A stretch of 41,285 nt of DNA from Coprosoma sp963660615 (GCA_963660615.1 CAVKYE010000011.1:1-41285); one strand, 5' to 3'; numbered from the stretch's first letter, positions 32,303 through 40,780 are shown. Translations and numbers: made by a program. Notes: a model not told the origin generated them from the letters alone.

Positions 32303-33392
32303 ATAGATAAGTATTAGAAATATAATTGGCTAATGTTTCTTCTTTATTTTCTAGGGTGTCTTCTAATAATTTATTTTCTAGGTCGGCTATTATTTCTTTT
32401 AGGAAACTGCCTGGTTTTTTGTTTAGAATTTTGCATATTTTTTCGGGCTTTATGGCGATGTCTAGTTTGCTGTGGATTTGCATGTTTAGATATGTTTGGT
32501 TTAGTTCTTTTTTGGTGATGTTTGTAAGTTCTGATGCGAGAGAGCAAGTGTATAGACCATATTTATATAATACTTTTTTGTCTAGAATGTTTTGGTCTTT
32601 TAATTCTAGTATTTTGGTGATGGTTTCTTTTTCTTGGGCATTGAATTTGTATTTATCTAATACATTTAACTCTGACCAGGTTACTATCATTGATGGAGTT
32701 ATTATGGCTTTTTTTAGGAGGGGGATTTCTAATGGGTCTATTAGTTTTAGTTCACATAGTAGTTTTATTCCGCGTTCTTTGTTTGGACTTGAGAAGATTA
32801 TGTCTAATTCTTCTTTTTTCCTATTGTAGGATAATTTTTTTAGGAGTGAGCCATATCTTTTGATGTAAGCTTTTAGGACGGGTTCTAGTTCAAAGTCTAA
32901 GATAACTGCGAATCTTATGGCTCTTAAGATACGTAGGGCATCTTCTTTTAGACGTATTTTGGGGTTTCCTATCATTCTGATTATTTTACTGTCTAAATCA
33001 CTTTTGGCGTTTAGCAGATCTATTTGGTTGCCATTACTATCTATACACATGGTGTTTATGGTGAAATCGCGTCTTTTTAGGTCTTCTTCTAGGGAGTCTA
33101 TGTAGGTTATTGTGCTGGGTTTACGGTAGGATATGTATTTTCCTTCTTTTCTGAATGTTGTTATTTCAAATCTTATTTTTTCGTAGCTGATGACGACTGA
33201 GCCATATTCTAGGCTGGCGGTGACCATTTCGGGAAAGATGTTTATTATTTCCATGGGGGTGGCATCGGTGCATATGTCGACGTCTGATGAACTTCTTTTT
33301 AGATATAAGTCTCTTGGGTATCCTCCGACGATGTAGGCTTTGTAACCGTATTTTTCGAATGTTTTTAATACTTTAAGTGCTGTTGTATACAT
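32301..33392 (-). CDS. cca: CCA tRNA nucleotidyltransferase
   Basis: Adds or repairs the 3' CCA of tRNAs with CTP and ATP. 363 residues with class II motifs in order: VGGYPRDL (about 22-29), SDVDI with the two metal-binding Asp (about 37-41), LKRRDFTIN, and the nucleotide-template motif EDALRILRAIRF (about 150-161). The C-terminal half is helical and of usual length for a short type. The start at 33392 has AGAGGTGAT; an in-frame start 7 codons earlier is inferior. I cannot tell CCA-adding from A-adding or CC-adding specificity. Confidence 0.93.
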   Translation of the reverse strand: MYTTALKVLKTFEKYGYKAYIVGGYPRDLYLKRSSSDVDICTDATPMEIINIFPEMVTASLEYGSVVISYEKIRFEITTFRKEGKYISYRKPSTITYIDSLEEDLKRRDFTINTMCIDSNGNQIDLLNAKSDLDSKIIRMIGNPKIRLKEDALRILRAIRFAVILDFELEPVLKAYIKRYGSLLKKLSYNRKKEELDIIFSSPNKERGIKLLCELKLIDPLEIPLLKKAIITPSMIVTWSELNVLDKYKFNAQEKETITKILELKDQNILDKKVLYKYGLYTCSLASELTNITKKELNQTYLNMQIHSKLDIAIKPEKICKILNKKPGSFLKEIIADLENKLLEDTLENKEETLANYISNTYL

Positions 33393-33410
33393 GTTATCAC
33401 CTCTGTTTAA

Positions 33411-33433
33411 CAAAAAAAAGGCTGAAAAGCCTA
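33411..33433 (-). terminator. Terminator of hup
   Basis: AGGCT, loop TTTC (read minus), AGCCT, followed by seven T. It includes the HU stop codon. Confidence 0.88.
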
Positions 33434-33703
33434 GTTTAAAGCGTCTTTTAATTTAGATCCAGCTTTGATTGAAACTGCAGTTCTAGCAGGGATTGTTACT
33501 TCTTCACCAGTTCTTGGGTTACGTCCTTTTCTAGCTTCTTTTTCTTGTGCTGCAAAAGTACAGAAACCAGTTAATGTAACTTTTCCTTCTTCTTTTAATC
33601 CTTTTACAATTCCGCTCATAGCAGCGTCTAATGCTCTTGTAGCGTCTGCTTTTGTAAGTCCTGTTTCTTCAGCAATGTAATTAACTAACATTTGTTTTGT
33701 CAT
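33431..33703 (-). CDS. hup: DNA-binding protein HU
   Basis: Histone-like nucleoid protein, a dimer that bends DNA. 90 residues: two-helix base (MLVNYIAEETGLTKADATRAL), then GFCTFAAQEKEARKGRNPRTGEEVTIPARTAV, in which the RNPRTGE arm tip with its conserved Pro is intact. AGGAGG ribosome-binding site. Codon use is distinctly less biased toward the local skew than in neighbours, fitting high expression. Confidence 0.97.
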   Translation of the reverse strand: MTKQMLVNYIAEETGLTKADATRALDAAMSGIVKGLKEEGKVTLTGFCTFAAQEKEARKGRNPRTGEEVTIPARTAVSIKAGSKLKDALN

Positions 33704-33751
33704 GTTTTTATACCTCCTATATTATGTTAAGCTATCTTTGCTTACATTAAA

Positions 33752-33780
33752 AGGATACCATTTTTATGGTTAAAAATCAA
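33752..33780 (-). promoter_or_regulatory. Probable sigma-A promoter of hup
   Basis: On the minus strand TTGATT (33780-33775), 17-bp spacer, TATCCT (33757-33752), about 48 bp before the start. The TATCCT -10 has a weak middle. Confidence 0.5.
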
Positions 33781-33876
33781 TATATTTTAATGGATTTCTT
33801 TATTTTTGTGGTGTTTTTTATGGTTTTTTTGTTGTTTTTGTTTTTTTGTTTGAAAAAGAAATAGGTTTTTCTATTT

Positions 33877-35352
33877 CTATATAACTATGGCAAAAAGGTT
33901 TCCGCTTCCTTTGTTTACGAGTTTTGATAGGGTTTGTTGGAGTTTAAATCTTACGGCATCTGGCATTAGTGATAGTTTTGCTTGGATTCCTTCTTGTACT
34001 ATTACATCTAGACTTCTTCCAAATATTTCGCTTTTCCAGATGTTGTCTGAGTCGCTTTCTTTGTCTTTCATTAGGTAATTTATTAGTTCTTTACTTTGTA
34101 TTTCTGAACCGATTATTGGTTCGAATGTGCTTTCAACATCGACTCTTATCATGTGTATTGATGGGGCGACGGCTTTTAGTTTTATTCCATATCTTGTTCC
34201 TTGTTTGATTATTTCTGGGGTGTCTAGGGTCATGTCTGATAGGGTTGGGCTGGCGACTCCATATCCTGTGTTTTTTACCATTTTTAGGGCATCTTTGATT
34301 TGATCGTATTCTCTTTTTGCTTCATTATAGTCTTGAAATAGTGTTAGTAGTTGTGATCTGTTTGTGATGTCTACCCCTATTATTTCTTTTAGGACGCTAT
34401 TATATAGTTCATTTGGTGCTTTTAGGGTGACGTTTACTTCTCCTGTTGATGTGTCTACTGATGATAGGTAAGCTTTTTCTATATATTCGCAGGTTTCTAG
34501 GTTTGATGTTATGTTTTCGATGTCTCTTAATTTGTCTATTTCATATATACTGTTTTTGATGGTTTCTATGTATGATTTTTTTAGCCAATTTGATGGGCTT
34601 AGGCATGCAACCCAATCTGGCATGGCAACGTTTATTCGTACTACTGGAAATTCATATAGTGCTTCTCTTAGTATGCTATAGGCGTCTCTTTCACTCATGT
34701 TGTCTATATTCATTGGTATTACTGGGGCGTTATATGTGTCTCTTAGGTTTTCGGCTAGGCTTTCGGTTTCTGGTAACATTGGATGGGTGGAGTTTAGTAT
34801 TATGATGTATGGTTTTCCTATTTCAGTTAGTTCTGAGACAATTCTTTCTTCGGCTTCGACGTAGTCGTTTCGGTTAAATTCTCCTACTGAACCATCTGTG
34901 GTTACTAATACTCCAATGCTTGAGTGGTCTTTGATGACCTTTTCGGTGCCTATTTCGGCGGCTTCGACGAATGGAATTTCGTCTTCGTACCATGGCGTGC
35001 GAACCATGCGTGGTCCATTTTCGTCTTCGTATCCTTTGGCTCCATTTATTATGTAACCTACACAATCTACTAGTCTGACGTTGGCTGAAAAATCGTCTAT
35101 TTTTATTTTAGCGGCATTACTTGGTACAAATTTTGGTTCGGTTGTCATGATTGTTTTTCCTTGGGCGGATTGTGGTATTTCGTCTAATGTTCTTTTTCTT
35201 TCATATTCATCTTCGATGTTGGGTACTACGAGGTTTTCGATGAATCTTTTTATGAATGTTGATTTTCCGGTTCTAACGGCTCCTACTACTCCTAAATATA
35301 TATCCCCACCTGTTCTTTCGGTTATACTTTTGATAATATCAATTTTTTCCAT
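33877..35352 (-). CDS. spoIVA: Stage IV sporulation protein A, SpoIVA
   Basis: SpoIVA is an ATPase that polymerises around the forespore to form the coat base. 491 residues with Walker A GAVRTGKST (about 24-32), the middle TTEPKFVPSNAA region, RLVDCVGYI, and the C-terminal region ending in SGNLFAIVI, which matches the membrane-binding end. Near full family length (about 492) and very well conserved. The start at 35352 follows GGAGGG. spoIVA is a mother-cell (SigE) gene in Bacillus; a SigE-like element lies upstream. Confidence 0.98.
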   Translation of the reverse strand: MEKIDIIKSITERTGGDIYLGVVGAVRTGKSTFIKRFIENLVVPNIEDEYERKRTLDEIPQSAQGKTIMTTEPKFVPSNAAKIKIDDFSANVRLVDCVGYIINGAKGYEDENGPRMVRTPWYEDEIPFVEAAEIGTEKVIKDHSSIGVLVTTDGSVGEFNRNDYVEAEERIVSELTEIGKPYIIILNSTHPMLPETESLAENLRDTYNAPVIPMNIDNMSERDAYSILREALYEFPVVRINVAMPDWVACLSPSNWLKKSYIETIKNSIYEIDKLRDIENITSNLETCEYIEKAYLSSVDTSTGEVNVTLKAPNELYNSVLKEIIGVDITNRSQLLTLFQDYNEAKREYDQIKDALKMVKNTGYGVASPTLSDMTLDTPEIIKQGTRYGIKLKAVAPSIHMIRVDVESTFEPIIGSEIQSKELINYLMKDKESDSDNIWKSEIFGRSLDVIVQEGIQAKLSLMPDAVRFKLQQTLSKLVNKGSGNLFAIVI

Positions 35353-35379
35353 TTAATCAGTCCCTCCATAATTTACTTA

Positions 35380-35407
35380 AATATATGTTTTTGTTTTTTG
35401 TTTATGC
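35380..35407 (-). promoter_or_regulatory. Candidate SigE-type promoter of spoIVA
   Basis: On the minus strand GCATAAA (35407-35401), 13-bp spacer, CATATATT (35387-35380), compared with the SigE pattern kmATAtt...CATAcaaT. It lies 28 bp before the start. AT-rich context makes chance matches likely. Confidence 0.45.
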
Positions 35408-35431
35408 TATTATTTGTTATTTTGGTAAAGT

Positions 35432-35461
35432 AAAAGCTATTATTTTGTGATAATAGCTTTT
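35432..35461 (-). terminator. Terminator of spoVIF
   Basis: A 12-bp stem (AAAAGCTATTAT / ATAATAGCTTTT), loop TTTGTG. The left arm reads TTTTA on the minus strand, so the T run is short. Confidence 0.7.
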
Positions 35462-35703
35462 TATATGAGTTTATCTATGTCTTTGGGAACGTCTCCTTTT
35501 ACGACGGCATTTATTATTTTGTCTTCTTTTTCTTTTGTGACTCCTTTGCCTGTCATTTTGCTGAGTTCTTGAATTACTTCTCTTAGGGTTGTTTCGTTTT
35601 TTAGGTCTCCTTGTTGTAGTTTGTTTGCTAGGTCTAATATGGTTTGTTTGCCGACGTTTGTTTTTTTCTCTACTCTATCGAAAAAGTTATCTGAAAAACG
35701 CAC
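35461..35703 (-). CDS. Stage VI sporulation protein F, SpoVIF-like
   Basis: 80 residues starting at a GTG (35703) behind GGAGAG. Matches SpoVIF (YjcC): NFFDRVEKKTNVGKQTILDLA, then TTLREVIQELSKMTGK, and KEKEDKIINAVVKGDVPKDI. In Bacillus it is needed for coat assembly and resistance. It lies between der and spoIVA and is separated from der by its own hairpin. Confidence 0.88.
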   Translation of the reverse strand: MRFSDNFFDRVEKKTNVGKQTILDLANKLQQGDLKNETTLREVIQELSKMTGKGVTKEKEDKIINAVVKGDVPKDIDKLI

Positions 35704-35755
35704 TTTATCACTCTCCTACTTTAGTATATGTTATGGGCGAATTTTGGTTATAGAA

Positions 35756-35779
35756 AAAGATTATGTGTATAATCTTTAT
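35756..35779 (-). terminator. Terminator of der
   Basis: AAAGATTAT, GTGT loop, ATAATCTTT: a perfect 9-bp stem at the der stop; TTTTTCTAT follows on the minus strand. Confidence 0.82.
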
Positions 35780-37089
35780 TGTTCGCCTTTGTTTTTGAAT
35801 TGTAAAACTATTGGTGTTCCTTCGAAATCGAAGTTTTCTCTTATTTTGTTTTCTAGATATCTTTCGTAGGAAAAATGTAATAATCCTTTGCTGTTTACTT
35901 GGATATTGAAGGTTGGTGGGCATGTTTTTGCTTGTGAGGCAAAGTATATTTTCATGCGTTTTCCTTTGTAGGTTGGTGGCAAGTTTAGGGCATAGGCATC
36001 CATGATTACATCGTTTAGGGCGCTTGTTTTTATTTCTTTGTGGGCATTTTCGTTTGCACTTATTATCATTGGCATTAGGGTGTGGATTCGTTTTTTTGTT
36101 AGGGCTGAAAGGAAGGCTACTTTGGCATATGGCATGAATTGGAAATTGTTTTTGATTAGGTTTTTGAATTCTTTCATGACTTTGTCTTTGTCTTCGATTA
36201 GGTCCCATTTGTTGACGGCTATTACTACTGCTTTTCCAGCTTCTACGGCATATCCAGCGATGTGTTTGTCGTGTTCTATTATGCCTTCTTCGGCGTTGAT
36301 GACGATGACGCATACGTCTGATCTGTCAATGGCTTTTAGGGAACGAAGAAGGCTATATTTTTCAACATTTTCGTAGATTTTTCCTCTTTTTCGCATTCCA
36401 GCGGTGTCGATTACGACGAATTCTTTTCCGTGGTATGTGAATGGGGTGTCTACGGCGTCTCTGGTTGTTCCGGCTACGTCGCTTACTATTACTCTTTCTT
36501 CATTTAGTAGGGCATTTACTAGACTACTTTTTCCGACGTTTGGTCTTCCTATTATTGAGAATTTTAGGACTTCTTCATCATAGTCTTCTTCTATTTCTTT
36601 GAAGTCTTTGGTTATTTCGTCCATTAGGTCATATATGCCGTAATTTTGTTCTCCACTTAGGGGCACATATGTTTCAAAGCCTAGTTCAAAAAAGTCGTAT
36701 TCGTGCTGCTTATATAGTTTTGAGTCGGCTTTGTTGATGGCAACTATTATGTCTTTTCCACTTTTCATTAGAATGTCGCGAACTACGTAATCGTTGGCGG
36801 TTAGGCCTTCTTTTCCGTCTACTACGAAGACTATTATGTCTGATTCATCGATGGCAAGTTCGGCTTGTCCTTTTATTTCATCATTAAATTTGTGCTCGGT
36901 TATGTCGATTCCTCCGGTATCTATTAAATGGAAGGAATAATCCATATAATTTACTGTGCCATAGATTCTGTCTCTGGTTACTCCTGGGGTATCTTCGATG
37001 ATGGAGATTTTTTTCCCTACCATTCGGTTGAATATTGTGCTTTTTCCGACGTTTGGCCTTCCTACTAAGGCTACTACTGGTTTTTTCAT
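35776..37089 (-). CDS. der: Ribosome-assembly GTPase Der (EngA)
   Basis: Tandem-GTPase needed for 50S maturation. 437 residues with two G domains, each with a GRPNVGKS P-loop (about 10-17 and 181-188), DTxG G3 motifs (DTGGID; DTAGMRKRG) and NKxD G4 motifs (NKAD; NKWD), then a KH-like C-terminal domain (about 355-437). GAGGTGAT ribosome-binding site. The start shares four bases with the preceding gene's stop (ATGA). Confidence 0.97.
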   Translation of the reverse strand: MKKPVVALVGRPNVGKSTIFNRMVGKKISIIEDTPGVTRDRIYGTVNYMDYSFHLIDTGGIDITEHKFNDEIKGQAELAIDESDIIVFVVDGKEGLTANDYVVRDILMKSGKDIIVAINKADSKLYKQHEYDFFELGFETYVPLSGEQNYGIYDLMDEITKDFKEIEEDYDEEVLKFSIIGRPNVGKSSLVNALLNEERVIVSDVAGTTRDAVDTPFTYHGKEFVVIDTAGMRKRGKIYENVEKYSLLRSLKAIDRSDVCVIVINAEEGIIEHDKHIAGYAVEAGKAVVIAVNKWDLIEDKDKVMKEFKNLIKNNFQFMPYAKVAFLSALTKKRIHTLMPMIISANENAHKEIKTSALNDVIMDAYALNLPPTYKGKRMKIYFASQAKTCPPTFNIQVNSKGLLHFSYERYLENKIRENFDFEGTPIVLQFKNKGEQ

Positions 37090-37565
37090 ATTATCACCTC
37101 TTTCATTGTTTTGCTGATATTTTTGGCTTTGGGGCCATATATTATTTTTGATGTTTCGAGTAAAGCTCCCATTTCTATGCTGGTGAGTGGGACTTTGGCT
37201 TTTAAATATATTTTATCATAAACTTTATACATATTCATTTTTTCTTTAAAGTTTGTGCGGATATTATTTATCTGATATAAAAAGGTATCTTGGACAACTT
37301 TTATGTTCATTTCTATTTGATTGGTGAAATAATCAAAATATTCTAGTTCTTCTTTTGTTACTTCTATTATAACTCCGTAATATTTATCGGTGTATAATGT
37401 TATGTTATAATATCCATCAAGTTCTAAGTTGTATTTTTTGTTTAGTTTTTTGAAAAATTGTTTTAGAAAGTTGTGGATATTTTCTTTATCGTCAAAGTTA
37501 AGGGTATGTGTATAGGTGGTGTTTAAGTATATTATTATTTTTTCACCTAAAACTGTAAGTTTCAT
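37086..37565 (-). CDS. Uncharacterised protein between ysxC and der
   Basis: 159 residues, soluble, no signal or membrane segment. Alternating strands and helices: KLTVLGEKIIIYLN, then HNFLKQFFKKLNKKYNLELDGYYNITLY (about 31-58) and a C-terminal segment YDKIYLKAKVPLTSIEM. The start has AGGTGAT. It overlaps der by four bases, so it is coupled to it. No family recognised. Its place between two ribosome-assembly GTPases suggests, but does not show, a link to ribosome biogenesis. Confidence 0.75.
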   Translation of the reverse strand: MKLTVLGEKIIIYLNTTYTHTLNFDDKENIHNFLKQFFKKLNKKYNLELDGYYNITLYTDKYYGVIIEVTKEELEYFDYFTNQIEMNIKVVQDTFLYQINNIRTNFKEKMNMYKVYDKIYLKAKVPLTSIEMGALLETSKIIYGPKAKNISKTMKEVII

Positions 37566-37610
37566 AAGTAATCACCTAATGTAGTTTATGAAATGTTTAA
37601 GAAATGGTAA

Positions 37611-38192
37611 CTACGAAGTGATTTCTATTTTTTTTAGGATTTCTTCTTTTCCTTCTTTTGTTAGACTTGAAAACATTACGAAATCATCACCTACAACTAA
37701 ATCAAGGTCATTTAATACTATATTACGCTGTTTTTGCCATGTTGTTATGCCTATTTTGTCACATTTTGTGGCTACTATGGTTACTGGTATTTTATAGTAT
37801 TTTAGGTAGTTATACATTAGAATATCATCATTTGTTGGATGATGACGAAAATCTACTAGTAAGAATACTTGCTTGAGATTTTTTCTATTTACTATGTAGT
37901 CTTCTATCATAAGTCCAAACTTTTTTCTTTTTGTTTTGCTTGTTTGGGCGTAGCCATATCCTGGTGCATCTACTAAATAAAATTCATTATTTACGTTGTA
38001 GAAATTTATTGTTTGGGTTTTCCCTGGTCTACTGGAAGTTCGGGCATAATTTTTTCTATTTACTAGGGTGTTTATGAAGCTACTTTTCCCAACGTTTGAA
38101 CGACCTACTAGTAGGTATTCGGGTTTGTTATCATCTGGGTATTGGCTTCTTCTAACTGCGGAAATGATTAAATCTACTGATTTTATTTTCAT
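37611..38192 (-). CDS. ysxC: Ribosome biogenesis GTPase YsxC/EngB
   Basis: Single-domain GTPase of the EngB type required for late 50S assembly. 193 residues: GRSNVGKSSF P-loop (about 30-39), the switch region TSSRPGKTQTINFY, DAPGYGYA (G3) and TKCDK (G4), then a short C-terminal helix. AGGTGATAAT ribosome-binding site. Members of this family follow Lon in Bacillus; here it follows the Tam41-like genes in one long minus-strand unit. Confidence 0.96.
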   Translation of the reverse strand: MKIKSVDLIISAVRRSQYPDDNKPEYLLVGRSNVGKSSFINTLVNRKNYARTSSRPGKTQTINFYNVNNEFYLVDAPGYGYAQTSKTKRKKFGLMIEDYIVNRKNLKQVFLLVDFRHHPTNDDILMYNYLKYYKIPVTIVATKCDKIGITTWQKQRNIVLNDLDLVVGDDFVMFSSLTKEGKEEILKKIEITS

Positions 38193-38215
38193 ATTATCAC
38201 CTAACTTTTTTTATT

Positions 38216-39172
38216 TTAATGTTTTGGGTTGTAGTGTTTTTTTAATTTCTTTTGTGGTTGATTTAGTGCGAATCCCTTTTTTGCTTTTCCGACTAGCGTT
38301 TCTAAGGTTTTTTCTAGTCCTACGGTTTGATTACATCTAATGGCTAGTTCGATACTGCTTATGAAATCTGTGTTTCTAAAGTATGTTTTTATTTGTTTAG
38401 AAATGGCTTTTTTGTTTTTAAGTTTTTGATCTGATAGGGTGTTTAATAAATAGTTTTTTAAAGCTGGTGGTAGGTTATATATTTCTTCTAGTTGTATGTC
38501 ATCTATGATAATGTCATTTTCTATTTTGAGTCCTTTGGTGTAATGCATTTTGAAAAATTCGTATGAGCCATTAACTATGTTTGGTATTTTGTTTCTATTT
38601 TCCAAATGGGCTATGGTTCTGATGTCTCCCATATATGAAAGTCTTACGATTTCCTCAAAAAGTGTTTCTAGGTTATATACACTATCAGTAATCATAAGTC
38701 TTGCTGTTAAAATGGCTTTTTCATAGTTTTCTTCTAATAATTTTGATAATGTTTTATTGCTGTTATCTATTAAGGTTTCAGTTTCTTTTTGAAAGCGTCC
38801 TGCTAATGAGAAGTTGCTCCATCTTTTTAGATCATCGTAAAGTAATCTTTTGTCAACTACTAGGCATTTATATTCGGTTCCTTCATATTCGGTAAAGAAA
38901 CATCCTATTGATTTTGGAAAGCTGAATGTGTCATCTGGAATGTCTATACTAGTTAATTTTAGTAGTCCACTGCCTTGATACATTTGTCTGTTTTTTGCTA
39001 AGTTTTCGGTGTGCCACTCATTTGGATTATCTACTGATAGAATTAAATCCATTGACTTTTTTTCGTTTGGATCTGCTCCATTTTGTTTGAAGAAACCAGA
39101 ACCATATGCGGTGGCTGAGTTTACTTCTGGCATTTGATTTAAAAATTCTATTGTTTTTTCTTTCGTATTCAT
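38216..39172 (-). CDS. Tam41/MMP37-like protein, copy B
   Basis: 318 residues, paralogous to the gene just upstream. Shared with mitochondrial Tam41 (CDP-diacylglycerol synthase): Y23-G-S-G (nucleotidyltransferase-like GSG), MDLILSVDNPNEWHTENL with candidate metal-binding Asp42 and Asp48, the DDLKRWSNFSLAGR block and RLSYMGDIRT. The known reaction is CTP + phosphatidic acid to CDP-diacylglycerol. Copy B departs from the family more than copy A in the segment before LAGR (YKCLVVDKRLLY). It could be active, a subunit partner or a regulator; not decidable here. GGGGG ribosome-binding site, 21 bp after copy A. Confidence 0.8.
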   Translation of the reverse strand: MNTKEKTIEFLNQMPEVNSATAYGSGFFKQNGADPNEKKSMDLILSVDNPNEWHTENLAKNRQMYQGSGLLKLTSIDIPDDTFSFPKSIGCFFTEYEGTEYKCLVVDKRLLYDDLKRWSNFSLAGRFQKETETLIDNSNKTLSKLLEENYEKAILTARLMITDSVYNLETLFEEIVRLSYMGDIRTIAHLENRNKIPNIVNGSYEFFKMHYTKGLKIENDIIIDDIQLEEIYNLPPALKNYLLNTLSDQKLKNKKAISKQIKTYFRNTDFISSIELAIRCNQTVGLEKTLETLVGKAKKGFALNQPQKKLKKHYNPKH

Positions 39173-39193
39173 GTTATTTCCCCCTGAATAAAT

Positions 39194-40063
39194 TTATTTC
39201 CTCTTTCTTCTTTTGATTTTTTCTGATACATATTTTATGGATTTGATTGGGCCAGTTGTGAATAGGCCTTTTATTGTTTGTTTTGTACTTTGTGCTTTGT
39301 TTTTTTGTGTTAAAAATTCAATAATTCCATTTTTTTCGTTTCCATTATATTTATCTAAATATTCATACAACTCGTCTGGTAATGTTTCTTTTTTTAGATT
39401 TTTAGGTATTATAAATTTGCCATTTTCTTCTTTTAATAAGCTTCCATAGTTTTCAGCGTAAAATTCAATATTTCCTTTAACTATGTTCATGACTTTATCA
39501 GGATTTTCTGCTATTTTCATTCTTGTATCGCCTATATATGAAAGTCCTGCTAGTTGCATGTAAAATTCTTCTTTTGATATTTTTTGATTTTTGTTTAGTA
39601 ATTCGGTTACTAGCACACCGGCATGTCTATTGTATTCTATAGCGTCTAATATGTCTTGTGGTGCTTTTACTACTAAGATTGGTTTTTGCATTCTTCCCGC
39701 TAGATAAAATGTTTCCCATGTTTTTAGGTCGTTTAGAAAATCTTCTTTTTCGATGGTTCCTATTTTGTATTTTCTGCCATTATATGAAATGTATGTCATA
39801 TAACAGATTTTTCCGCCTGCTTTTATTTTTTTTAATGAGGCATGTTTGAAAAATAATTTTCCTGAAAATGAGTAATCTTTAGGATTTATTTTTATATTAT
39901 CTAGGTGCCATTTTTTTATGTTGTCTACGACGATTATTAAATCTATTTGTGGCTTTCTTTTTTCTTGGCCTTTTTGAGGTTTTACTCCGGAACCATATCC
40001 TATGATGGCTACGGTTTCTGGTCTATTTTCCATAAATTTTAGAATTTCTTTGTCTGGCACCAT
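39194..40063 (-). CDS. Tam41/MMP37-like CDP-diacylglycerol synthase, copy A
   Basis: 289 residues. Strong Tam41 pattern: G22-Y-G-S-G-V-K-P-Q (GSG at 24-26), QIDLIIVVDN with Asp41 and Asp47, W52-H and NPKDYSF, then KYKIGTIEKEDFLNDL with TWETFYLAGRMQKPI (about 100-129), LAGLSYIGDTRM (about 171-182) and NIVKGNIEFYAENYG. Tam41 in mitochondria makes CDP-diacylglycerol from phosphatidic acid and CTP at the inner membrane; bacterial members exist in the family. The basic tail (KRRKRK) may help membrane contact. It is the first gene of the unit, behind a good promoter and an AAGGAGG site. It could supply CDP-diacylglycerol to PgsA. Confidence 0.85.
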   Translation of the reverse strand: MVPDKEILKFMENRPETVAIIGYGSGVKPQKGQEKRKPQIDLIIVVDNIKKWHLDNIKINPKDYSFSGKLFFKHASLKKIKAGGKICYMTYISYNGRKYKIGTIEKEDFLNDLKTWETFYLAGRMQKPILVVKAPQDILDAIEYNRHAGVLVTELLNKNQKISKEEFYMQLAGLSYIGDTRMKIAENPDKVMNIVKGNIEFYAENYGSLLKEENGKFIIPKNLKKETLPDELYEYLDKYNGNEKNGIIEFLTQKNKAQSTKQTIKGLFTTGPIKSIKYVSEKIKRRKRK

Positions 40064-40096
40064 GATAAGTTCCTCCTTAAATAAAGCTTTTCTATT

Positions 40097-40125
40097 ATTA
40101 TATCATATTTATTATTACTTGTCAT
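40097..40125 (-). promoter_or_regulatory. Sigma-A promoter of the Tam41-like unit
   Basis: On the minus strand ATGACA (40125-40120), 17-bp spacer, TATAAT (40102-40097), about 34 bp before the start of copy A. It would drive both copies and possibly ysxC to der. Confidence 0.78.
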
Positions 40126-40189
40126 TTGATTTTGCTGTCTTGTTTTGAATGAAGTGTGCTATAAATATATGTTGTAGATTTTGATAGCG

Positions 40190-40240
40190 AAAAAAGAGGA
40201 ATTATATTTTACATTTGTTTAATATTAATTATCCTCTTTT
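40190..40240 (-). terminator. Terminator of the holin-like gene
   Basis: AAAAGAGGA and TCCTCTTTT arms with a further AATTA/TAATT pairing around a large loop; on the minus strand CCTCTTTTTT ends it. Confidence 0.6.
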
Positions 40241-40626
40241 TTTTCTTCTTTATTTTTTAATTCGTTTAAAACAGATTTTATTTTGTCTGGTATGGGAAGA
40301 CCTATTGTTCCTGCATTTTCAATAATTGAAATTCCTTCATTTATTATATAAAAGACTAGAACTAGATATCTTAATTCATCGATTCCTAGTAACATATCTA
40401 TTCTAACGGCAACTCCTACCATAAAAAATATTAAAATTTTTTTGAAAATTCCTTTAAAGCCTACGCTACTGGATATATTTTTTGAAATTATTGCTTTCAT
40501 GATTCCTGTCAAGTAATCCATAACGACGAATAATGTGAGTGTTATTAAGAGCATATCAAATTCTCCAAATAGAGCTCCCAATGTTCCAACTATGATGGAA
40601 AATATTATTTTTGACATTCTCATCAT
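40225..40626 (-). CDS. Phage-type holin family membrane protein
   Basis: 133 residues, three to four membrane helices (about 5-24, 27-45, 64-82 and 86-104) and a charged C-terminal tail rich in Lys and Glu. It matches the holin family found in Bacillota phages and as chromosomal genes (Pfam phage_holin_4 type): the segment LFVVMDYLTGIMKAII and the FKGIFKKI loop. No endolysin lies nearby. A strong AGGAGGTGA is 15 bp before the first ATG, a wider spacing than usual; nearer AGGAAG may be used. Own promoter and terminator, so a stand-alone unit. Confidence 0.82.
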   Translation of the reverse strand: MMRMSKIIFSIIVGTLGALFGEFDMLLITLTLFVVMDYLTGIMKAIISKNISSSVGFKGIFKKILIFFMVGVAVRIDMLLGIDELRYLVLVFYIINEGISIIENAGTIGLPIPDKIKSVLNELKNKEEKKEDN

Positions 40627-40656
40627 CTTCTTCCTATAAAGTCACCTCCTGTTTTT

Positions 40657-40684
40657 ATAATATGTTTGTTTTTCTTATTGACAA
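40657..40684 (-). promoter_or_regulatory. Sigma-A promoter of the holin-like gene
   Basis: On the minus strand TTGTCA (40684-40679), 16-bp spacer, TATTAT (40662-40657). Confidence 0.65.
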
Positions 40685-40780
40685 AGTGTTGTAACCTATT
40701 CTTTTTTTAGTTTTGTGAATATTTAATATTTATATGTAGAAAAGTTTTCACTTTTTATTATAAGTTAAATTTGTAGACAT

